Below are positions 1 through 5,424 of a stretch of DNA of 7,113 bases, piece by piece. Numbering within the stretch: the stretch's first letter is position 1; each line of letters starts with the position of its first letter. Origin of the DNA: UBA4823 sp034436035. GTDB lineage: Bacteria; Chloroflexota; Anaerolineae; Anaerolineales; UBA4823. The stretch spans positions 1 through 7,113 of the forward strand of contig DAOTVW010000278.1 in assembly GCA_034436035.1 (NCBI GenBank), in the 5' to 3' direction. The position numbers and the translations under genes were made by a program. The notes beneath the pieces were generated by a model, which ran no database searches, was not told where the DNA came from, and saw only the letters and a program-made list of their open reading frames with translations.

Positions 1-1
1 C

Positions 2-82
2 GATGCTATTTTACGCATCACCCCAGAGAAATACTTGCCTGCTGATATTGTAAAACGCAGCTCTATTATCAGCAGGAACTAA
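2..82 (+). CDS. C-terminal end of an unidentified protein (partial)
   Basis: Frame 2 of the + strand is open from the window edge to a TAA at 80-82 and encodes 26 residues, beginning DAILRITPEKYLP and ending IISRN. The other two + frames close earlier (TGA near 43-45 and TAA at 51-53). The stop is followed about 20 nt later by a strong hairpin, as expected for the end of a gene. I do not recognise the family from so short a tail, so no function is given. A 10-bp inverted repeat (38-47 with 67-76) lies inside these last codons. The stretch is short enough that an open frame by chance is possible, so this is a moderate call. Confidence 0.5.
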   Translation, partial: DAILRITPEKYLPADIVKRSSIISRN

Positions 83-103
83 CATCTTTATTCTCCCCTC
101 AAT

Positions 104-140
104 GTTACGCTGGCTTCCCCGCCAGCGTAACCATTTTAAT
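104..140 (+). terminator. Hairpin terminator between convergent genes
   Basis: The sequence GTTACGCTGGC (104-114) is perfectly complementary to GCCAGCGTAAC (121-131), giving an 11-bp GC-rich stem with a 6-nt loop. On the + strand the stem is followed by CATTTTAAT, a short T-rich stretch, so it fits termination of the gene ending at 82. On the minus strand the hairpin begins 4 nt after the recO stop codon, so it can also end recO transcription, although no T-run follows in that direction. A bidirectional terminator between convergent genes is the simplest reading. Confidence 0.75.
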
Positions 141-933
141 CTCGTTCCCCATCCGAATTTTGAGTCTGCTGGTTTAATGTTTTAATCGAACGAATAAATT
201 GGGGAGTATTCAACCGCCGTTCCAACACATGGGTATAATAGCGTTGCAATATGCTTTCCATCTCTGCCAGCAATATTGCGGGAATACGCGCCTTTCGCGC
301 TTCGGTATAGGTACTGCGTTGTAAATGGCGTAAATATTTCAAGGTTTCCACCGAAATCGCAGTCGCAGTCGGCGCTTTTTGCCTGCATAGTGGACAAACC
401 ACACCCCCTAATTCAAACGAAAAATATTGATCCTCAGGTTGTATCTTTTCACGGCAGACCACACATTCTGTTAACTCAGGCTTAAAACCCATCGCGTTCA
501 AGAACTGCAGGTCAAAATAACGGGCTTCGAAATCGGCCTCTGCCCCTTGAGATAAGCGCTGGAAAGTGTGAACGATTAATTGGTAAACCTCCGGATTTGG
601 CTCCTCTTCAATAGTAAAACGGTCCACTAACTCGACAATGTAGGAGGCATAACCGAGAAGATGGAGATCCTCCCGCAATGCCGAGAATGATTCCATGGTC
701 TCCACCTGGGTGATGATAGGCAAGTCCTTACCACGCGCTAAAAGCAAATTCACCTGCGCAAACGGCTCTAAATGGCCCGATTTACGGGAACGCAGCTTGC
801 GCACTCCTTTTGCAACGGCGCGGCGTTTCCCTTCTTCACGGCTGAACAACGTGATCAAGCGGTCTGCTTCACCCCAATCGAGGTGACGCAATACCAAAGC
901 TTGTAATCGAAAAGTGCGAGCGCTGTTCGGCAT
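136..933 (-). CDS. recO: DNA repair protein RecO
   Basis: RecO works in the RecFOR recombination pathway. It binds RecR and single-stranded DNA and helps load RecA onto SSB-coated gaps. The 265-residue product has the usual family length. Residues 8-80 match the N-terminal OB fold, with the typical start LQALVLRHLDWGEADRL and the basic stretch KGVRKLRSRKSG. Residues 90-150 and 190-250 are helical. Between them lies a zinc-ribbon Cys4 site, C157-x2-C160 and C180-x2-C183, as found in Deinococcus-type RecO. The frame stays open to 1098 (320 residues), but that would overlap rplI and add about 55 residues not found in the family. An ATG at 969 is also possible, but the one at 933 places the OB fold right at the N-terminus. 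An AAAGGAG motif (949-955) lies 15 nt upstream of it, further than usual. The gene is divergent from rplI. Confidence 0.95.
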   Translation of the reverse strand: MPNSARTFRLQALVLRHLDWGEADRLITLFSREEGKRRAVAKGVRKLRSRKSGHLEPFAQVNLLLARGKDLPIITQVETMESFSALREDLHLLGYASYIVELVDRFTIEEEPNPEVYQLIVHTFQRLSQGAEADFEARYFDLQFLNAMGFKPELTECVVCREKIQPEDQYFSFELGGVVCPLCRQKAPTATAISVETLKYLRHLQRSTYTEARKARIPAILLAEMESILQRYYTHVLERRLNTPQFIRSIKTLNQQTQNSDGERD

Positions 934-948
934 AAAGAAATTATAACG

Positions 949-955
949 CTCCTTT
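949..955 (-). promoter_or_regulatory. Shine-Dalgarno-like site of recO, unusually far from the start
   Basis: On the minus strand AAAGGAG sits here, with 15 nt between it and the ATG at 933. No ATG, GTG or TTG lies between. The gap itself contains TATAAT (940-945), so the transcript might alternatively start almost at the ATG. The site supports the start at 933 over the ATG at 969, which has no such motif in front of it. Confidence 0.45.
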
Positions 956-982
956 CCAAGAAAATGCATTTCGCCATTTTTG

Positions 983-991
983 TGGTAGAAT
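983..991 (+). promoter_or_regulatory. Candidate extended -10 promoter of rplI
   Basis: TGGTAGAAT reads as an extended -10 element (TG-N-TAGAAT, five of six matches to TATAAT). No good -35 hexamer lies 16-18 nt upstream, which is tolerated in extended -10 promoters. Transcription would begin near 998, giving an untranslated leader of about 70 nt before the rplI start at 1067. It is assigned by position and motif only. Confidence 0.4.
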
Positions 992-1037
992 TGCGCTGCT
1001 CTGGCGTAGTACCCTTCGCCAAAGCCTGCATCTGCAG

Positions 1038-1066
1038 ATCTTATCCAGAAAGCAAGGGCTTGTAAA
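1038..1066 (-). promoter_or_regulatory. Candidate sigma-70 type promoter of recO
   Basis: On the minus strand TTTACA (1066-1061, five of six matches to TTGACA) is followed after exactly 17 nt by TAAGAT (1043-1038, four of six matches to TATAAT). Transcription would start near 1031, about 98 nt before the recO ATG. The -35 element directly abuts the rplI start codon on the other strand, so this promoter and the rplI leader would overlap and transcripts from the two genes would be complementary for tens of bases. Confidence 0.35.
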
Positions 1067-1579
1067 ATGAAAGTATTATTACTCAAAGATGTGTACAAAT
1101 TAGGCAGAGCTGGGGATGTGAAGAAGGTCGCCGATGGCTATGGACGCAACTACTTGATCCCGCAAGGGTTGGCGGTTTTAGCCACATCCAGTGCATTAAA
1201 ACAGGTGGAGCAGATTCGCCAAAAAGCAGCGGCAAACCGGGCTGTCCTCAACCAGGAATTGAGTGGGGTGGCAGAGAAACTCTCCAAACTGGTGCTCACG
1301 TTTCCTGCTAAAGCCGGTGAGACGGGTAAGCTTTACGGTTCTATCACTTCCCAAATGATCGCCGAAGCGATTAAAGAAAAGACTGGTTTTGCAGCAGATC
1401 GGCGCCAGCTGGACGCGCAGCCAATCCGTACTTTAGGTAGCCATGCCGTAAAGGTACGCTTGACAATTGACCTGGTTCCGGAAGTCAAAGTAATCGTACA
1501 CCGCGAAGGAGAAGTCCCTGAGCTAGGTGAAGAGGAGCCTGAAAACGAAGGAAGCGAAGCTGGCTCAGAAAAAGAATAG
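1067..1579 (+). CDS. rplI: 50S ribosomal protein L9 with acidic C-terminal extension
   Basis: L9 binds 23S rRNA near the base of the L1 stalk with its N-terminal domain and reaches out from the large subunit through a long helix. The family signature is complete at residues 13-41 (GRAGDVKKVADGYGRNYLIP and on). It is followed by the connecting helix (about 42-75) and the C-terminal domain (about 78-147, including GKLYGSIT). The protein is 170 residues, against about 150 in most bacteria. The excess is a Glu-rich tail from residue 148 onward. AAGGG (1054-1058) lies 8 nt before the ATG. In many bacteria rplI sits at the end of an rpsF-ssb-rpsR operon. Here the upstream neighbour is divergent recO and a terminator follows, so it appears to be transcribed alone. 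Confidence 0.97.
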   Translation: MKVLLLKDVYKLGRAGDVKKVADGYGRNYLIPQGLAVLATSSALKQVEQIRQKAAANRAVLNQELSGVAEKLSKLVLTFPAKAGETGKLYGSITSQMIAEAIKEKTGFAADRRQLDAQPIRTLGSHAVKVRLTIDLVPEVKVIVHREGEVPELGEEEPENEGSEAGSEKE

Positions 1580-1631
1580 CGGGTTGGTTCCTCAAACGAA
1601 ACGATAAAGATTAAACCAGCATGAAAATCTG

Positions 1632-1670
1632 ACGGGGCGACCGAAAATCGAACGGTTCGCTCCGTTTTTT
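1632..1670 (+). terminator. Intrinsic terminator after rplI
   Basis: ACGGGGCGA (1632-1640) pairs with TCGCTCCGT (1657-1665), with one G-T wobble. The stem continues inward as CCG (1641-1643) with CGG (1653-1655) past a single bulged T. This gives about 12 bp with a 9-nt loop. A run of six T (1665-1670) follows immediately, the classical layout of a factor-independent terminator. It lies about 50 nt after the rplI stop and ends about 20 nt before the next start codon. The same bases can form a different hairpin, ACCGAAAA (1640-1647) with TTTTCGGT (1667-1674), which would exclude the terminator. Confidence 0.8.
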
Positions 1671-1690
1671 CGGTTATCATATCTATTTGC

Positions 1691-3025
1691 ATGGACGAGA
1701 CAATCGGAGACATCCTCAAACGACAACGCGAAGCGCGCCAGCTCAGCCTGGAACAAGTTTCAGCCGAGACACATATTCGCATCCAATATTTGAAAGCACT
1801 GGAAGAGAATAAGTTGGATGAGCTGCCATCCCCTTTTCAGGCGCGTGGGTTTATCCGCGCCTATTCTGCGTTACTTGGTTTGAACGGGGAGGACCTGTTA
1901 AAAAAACTGGATACCGGCAATCCCTCGATCGACGAGAAGGACATCCCACCCTCTCAGAAACTCCACAATGACCAGAGTCAGGATTCCGCCCTCCCAATAA
2001 ATACAGAGGGCGAAAACAATGCGCAGCTAATTCTTGACGAGATTGCCGCTTCCCTGTCCAATGCTCGCCAGCAGCTTGGACTATCCCTGGAAGATGTGGA
2101 GAGGCAAACCCACATTCGTGCCCGCCACATCCAGGCGATGGAGAACGGAGATTTTGATGCCTTACCCTCCCCAGTACAAGGGCGAGGGATGTTGGGGATG
2201 TATGCCCGCTTTTTAGGTTTCAACGCCGATACAATTTTGCTCCGCTATGCTGAAGCGCTGCAAGCTCGTTTGGCAAGCCGTCAGGCGAAAAAGCCCATGC
2301 GTCAGCGCCTGATTGTCAGCGCTTCCGGTAATTTACGTTCCTTTAGTTGGCTATGGTCTACGGAATTCATCTTGATTGCCGTCCTCGGGTTAGGTATCTT
2401 AGCCTTTTTCATCTGGGGATTATCCAGTGTTTTAAAGACGCGGGCGAGCGTACCATCCACCCCAACCGCGCTATCGATTGCAGAAATCTTATTACAACCC
2501 ATCACCCCACTTGCAGAAACCCCGACGAAAACGATTCCGACTGCAACAGAAACGTCCGCGCTGGAAGCGGTGAATGCGGCAGCGCAACCGCTCATTTCTG
2601 GCACACCGATCACCACGACAGTAGCAACGATGGACGCAAATTTAGTCCATCTCACCATCACCGTTAAGCAAAGAGCGTGGATGAAAGTGCTGGTGGATGG
2701 AAAAAAACAGTTCGACGGGCGGGTGATACCGGGCAGCGCGTACGAATTTAGCGGGACGAAACAAATTGAAATCCAAACGGGCAACGCTGGCGGATTGCAA
2801 ATTGTATACAATCAACAGGATTTGGGGCTTTTAGGTAATGTAGGAGAAGTGATCACGCGCATTTACACATTGGAAGGCGTGGCTGCTCCTACCTCAACCG
2901 TGACATTAACGCCAACTGCAACCCCGCGCCCGAGCTTGACCCCCCGTCCAACCTTAACGCAACGTCCCACTGCTACACCGCGTCCCACTTCCACCGTGCG
3001 CCCCTCACCCACTCCAAGCGGATAA
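1691..3025 (+). CDS. RodZ-like membrane protein with two tandem HTH domains
   Basis: The 444-residue protein has the RodZ layout (cytoplasmic HTH, one membrane span, extracytoplasmic DUF4115-like domain), but with the HTH duplicated. HTH_25-type domain 1 spans residues 5-70 and domain 2 spans 117-185. By eye they share about 26 of 63 positions, including LSLE, THIR, LPSP, Q-x-RG and Y-x3-LG-x-N. A polar linker (72-112) separates them. Residues 225-247 form the single membrane helix, preceded by basic residues (200-216) that place the N-terminus inside the cell. A Thr/Pro/Ala linker (255-315) leads to a beta-rich domain at 320-393 that resembles DUF4115. A Thr/Pro/Arg tail fills 400-444. E. 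coli RodZ uses its HTH to contact MreB in rod-shape maintenance; whether this protein does so is inference. The start fits the HTH beginning at residue 5, but no ribosome binding site precedes it. rimO follows after 6 nt. Confidence 0.85.
   Translation: MDETIGDILKRQREARQLSLEQVSAETHIRIQYLKALEENKLDELPSPFQARGFIRAYSALLGLNGEDLLKKLDTGNPSIDEKDIPPSQKLHNDQSQDSALPINTEGENNAQLILDEIAASLSNARQQLGLSLEDVERQTHIRARHIQAMENGDFDALPSPVQGRGMLGMYARFLGFNADTILLRYAEALQARLASRQAKKPMRQRLIVSASGNLRSFSWLWSTEFILIAVLGLGILAFFIWGLSSVLKTRASVPSTPTALSIAEILLQPITPLAETPTKTIPTATETSALEAVNAAAQPLISGTPITTTVATMDANLVHLTITVKQRAWMKVLVDGKKQFDGRVIPGSAYEFSGTKQIEIQTGNAGGLQIVYNQQDLGLLGNVGEVITRIYTLEGVAAPTSTVTLTPTATPRPSLTPRPTLTQRPTATPRPTSTVRPSPTPSG
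2891..3022 (+). repeat. Low-complexity Thr/Pro/Arg coding repeat (tail of RodZ-like protein)
   Basis: The last 44 codons of the RodZ-like gene encode an irregular repeat of short units such as TPTATPRP, LTPRPT, TQRPT and TVRPSPTP. The DNA is correspondingly C-rich and repetitive but not identical from unit to unit. Such tails are frequent on exported proteins of Anaerolineae. Here the tail lies outside the membrane and could act as a flexible, possibly glycosylated, spacer in the envelope; that role is inferred. Confidence 0.8.
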
Positions 3026-3031
3026 ACGACC

Positions 3032-4399
3032 ATGATCCAAACCAATACCTACCACATTATCTCACTCGGTTGCGCCAAAAACACCGTCGATTCGGATTCC
3101 ATGAGCCAACTCCTGGATCTAAGCGGATATACATCCATAGACGAACCAAACAAAGCCCAAGTTGTGATTGTCAACACATGCGGGTTCATCGACCCAGCGC
3201 GCCAGGAATCTATCCAGACATTATCACAACTCGCCGCGCGGAAACGCAAAGGGCAACTCCTCATCGCTGCCGGGTGTCTAACCCAGCGCTTTGGTGAGCA
3301 GGTTGCCAAAGAAGTCCCCGGTCTTGATGGAATCTTGGGAACACGGCGCTGGATGGACATTGTTCAAATCGTCCAGAAATTGCGCAATGGAAAAGCACCG
3401 CAACCCCTATATCACCTTCCCGCCAGCTCTGCTCCCGAAACGGATAACCCAACGGTGACGCGCAGTGCAATACAAGGAGCCAGCGCCTATATTAAAATCG
3501 CCGATGGATGCCGGCGGCCCTGCGCTTTTTGCTCTATCCCGCTTATCAAAGGCGCGCCAATCAGCCGGCCGATCCCCGCCATTATTGCCGATGCGCGTCA
3601 GCTGGCTGCGAAAGGCGTCAAAGAGATTATCCTCATCGCCCAAGATACCACGGACTACGGTTTTGATTTAGGGATGAAAGACGGTTTATCTCAGCTGTTA
3701 GAAGCGCTCACCAGTGCAGTGCCAAACATACCCTGGATACGAATCATGTATGCCTATCCAGGTTATGTGACCGATCGGTTAATCGAACTCATTGCCAGCC
3801 ATCCCCAAATCCTTCCCTATTTGGATATGCCCTTGCAACATGCTCATCCAAAGGTATTGAAACGAATGCAAAGACCCTCCAATATCGACTGGGTCTACCG
3901 CACCATTGAGAAAATGCGCCAACAAATCCCCAATCTTGCCCTGCGCACAACATTCATCGTAGGATATCCTGGCGAAACTGAAGATGAATTTGAAACGCTC
4001 TTGAATTTTATGGAAGAAATTCGGTTTGACCGAGTGGGCGCCTTCCAATTTTCCTTTGAACCTGGTACCGCCAGCGAACCCTTGGGTGATCCAATCCCAC
4101 CTGCACTTAAGCAGGAACGCTGGGAGCGCCTGATGAGTTTACAGCAATCCATCTCTCTCCAAATCAACCAAAGCTGGATCGGGAAAACTTTGCCTGTGCT
4201 GGTTGAAGGACAAGCCGAAGTGAAAGATCAACACGGAAAACCAACCCGCCAACAAATCAGCATCGGACGTTCTTATCGCGACGCCCCAGAAATTGACGGG
4301 CTGGTACTTATCGAAGGCAAAGCACCCCAAGGAGAGATCATCCCGGTTAAAATTTGCGGGGCGCTGCCCTATGATTTACAAGCAATCATGCTACCCTAA
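3032..4399 (+). CDS. rimO: Ribosomal protein S12 methylthiotransferase RimO
   Basis: RimO is a radical-SAM enzyme with two [4Fe-4S] clusters that adds a methylthio group to a conserved aspartate of ribosomal protein S12. The 455-residue product has all parts of the family. The N-terminal UPF0004 domain carries cluster cysteines C14 (SLGCAKNTVDSD), C50 (VNTCGFID) and C82 (AAGCLTQR). The radical-SAM domain has C160-x3-C164-x2-C167 in IADGCRRPCAFCSIP, followed by PYLDMPLQHAH (263-272) and FIVGYPGETEDEF (308-320). A C-terminal TRAM domain covers about 380-445. The phrases IRIMYAYPG and PYLDMPLQH favour RimO over the tRNA enzyme MiaB. The start lies 6 nt after the RodZ-like stop with only a weak ribosome binding site, so translation may be coupled. 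The nucleotidase gene follows after 17 nt. Confidence 0.93.
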   Translation: MIQTNTYHIISLGCAKNTVDSDSMSQLLDLSGYTSIDEPNKAQVVIVNTCGFIDPARQESIQTLSQLAARKRKGQLLIAAGCLTQRFGEQVAKEVPGLDGILGTRRWMDIVQIVQKLRNGKAPQPLYHLPASSAPETDNPTVTRSAIQGASAYIKIADGCRRPCAFCSIPLIKGAPISRPIPAIIADARQLAAKGVKEIILIAQDTTDYGFDLGMKDGLSQLLEALTSAVPNIPWIRIMYAYPGYVTDRLIELIASHPQILPYLDMPLQHAHPKVLKRMQRPSNIDWVYRTIEKMRQQIPNLALRTTFIVGYPGETEDEFETLLNFMEEIRFDRVGAFQFSFEPGTASEPLGDPIPPALKQERWERLMSLQQSISLQINQSWIGKTLPVLVEGQAEVKDQHGKPTRQQISIGRSYRDAPEIDGLVLIEGKAPQGEIIPVKICGALPYDLQAIMLP

Positions 4400-4416
4400 T
4401 CCATAGAAAGAGACTT

Positions 4417-5424
4417 ATGATAGATATCCGCAATCCTGAAATACACTTTGCCATCGATGCCGTGAGACAGGCATCGCAATTAGTGGCTGCCATCCAACGC
4501 GACCTGGTGACTGCGAGTTTGGTCAAAGAAGACCGTTCCCCGGTAACTGTGGCTGATTTCGCTTCCCAAGCCATCGTGGCTTACATGCTCAACCAAACCT
4601 TTCCCAATGAGATTCTCGTGGCAGAAGAAGATGCCTCCGCCTTACGCCTGCCGCAATCACAAGATACCCTCGATAAGATAGTTCGATATGTTCAGCAGGT
4701 TGAACCTACCGCAACCCCTCAACAAATTTGCCAGTGGATTGACTATGGCAAAGGCATACCGCAATCGCGCTATTGGACGCTCGATCCAATTGACGGTACC
4801 AAAGGTTTCATCCGCGGCGATCAGTATGCCATAGCGCTGGCGTTAATCATCGATCAACAAGTACAAATCGGTGTGTTAGGGTGTCCCAAACTCAACCCTC
4901 AAGCCGACGCAGATCAGAACGGTCCGGGGGCGATCTTTATCGCCGTGCGGGGTGAAGGCACGTGGAGCAGCGCGCTCGATAACCCAACCCGTTTTGAACG
5001 CCTGCAGGTTTCCCGCATAACCGATCCCCAGCAAGCACGATTATTACGCTCCTTTGAATCAGGGCATACCAATGTGACGCAAATCGATGAATTCGCCCAA
5101 AAAATGGGATTGGACCATCAACCCATTAGCATGGATAGCCAAGCAAAGTATGCCGTGCTGGCAGCCGGCAAAGGGGAACTCCTCATGCGGTTATTGACAC
5201 CTTCCCAACCAAATTACCGCGAAAAAATCTGGGATCAGGCTGCCGGCTCTATCATAATAGAAGAAGCGGGGGGGAGAATTAGTGACCTAACCGGAAAGCC
5301 ATTACATTTCCTCAATGAACGCAGCTTAATCCATAATCTTGGCATACTTGCGTCTAACGGGCATTTACATTCGATTGCATTACAAACTTTGCAATCCATT
5401 GGAGCTGTACCGCAACAAACATGA
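4417..5424 (+). CDS. 3'(2'),5'-bisphosphate nucleotidase, HAL2/SAL1 type
   Basis: Enzymes of this family remove the 3'-phosphate from adenosine 3',5'-bisphosphate (pAp), a by-product of sulfate assimilation and of acyl-carrier-protein charging; many also act on PAPS. They need magnesium and are inhibited by lithium. The metal-binding motifs of the inositol monophosphatase superfamily are intact: DRSPVTVADFASQ (39-51, D47), VAEED (68-72), WTLDPIDGTKGFIRG (120-134, D123 and D126) and IWDQAAG (271-277, D273). The 335-residue length, the insert at about 78-115, the LGCPKLN motif and MDSQAKYAVLAAG (239-251) resemble yeast Hal2 and plant SAL1 more than the roughly 250-residue E. coli CysQ. A weak AGAAAGAG (4405-4412) precedes the start. 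The stop overlaps the next start in ATGA. A broader inositol-phosphatase activity cannot be excluded. Confidence 0.88.
   Translation: MIDIRNPEIHFAIDAVRQASQLVAAIQRDLVTASLVKEDRSPVTVADFASQAIVAYMLNQTFPNEILVAEEDASALRLPQSQDTLDKIVRYVQQVEPTATPQQICQWIDYGKGIPQSRYWTLDPIDGTKGFIRGDQYAIALALIIDQQVQIGVLGCPKLNPQADADQNGPGAIFIAVRGEGTWSSALDNPTRFERLQVSRITDPQQARLLRSFESGHTNVTQIDEFAQKMGLDHQPISMDSQAKYAVLAAGKGELLMRLLTPSQPNYREKIWDQAAGSIIIEEAGGRISDLTGKPLHFLNERSLIHNLGILASNGHLHSIALQTLQSIGAVPQQT

Noticed and set aside
11..85. A 24-codon minus-strand reading frame starting ATG at 85, preceded by a strong GAGGGGAG motif.
   Set aside because: It has no recognisable content, lies opposite the likely end of a + strand gene and behind the recO hairpin. 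The purine-rich motif may be chance.
1022..1061. A 5-bp AAGCC/GGCTT pairing in the rplI leader that would cover its ribosome binding site.
   Set aside because: The stem is too short and its loop too long to argue for an autoregulatory element without conservation data.
934..1098. A longer recO protein starting at 1098 or 969.
   Set aside because: The extra residues precede the normal OB-fold start, the longest form would overlap rplI, and neither start has a ribosome binding site.
1333..1782. A 149-codon minus-strand open frame across the end of rplI and the start of the RodZ-like gene.
   Set aside because: It is antisense to two well-supported genes, spans their terminator, and its Ser/Arg-rich translation resembles no family.
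2302..2811. A 169-codon minus-strand open frame inside the RodZ-like gene.
   Set aside because: It is a shadow of the Thr/Ala-rich coding sequence on the other strand, with no domain or ribosome binding site.
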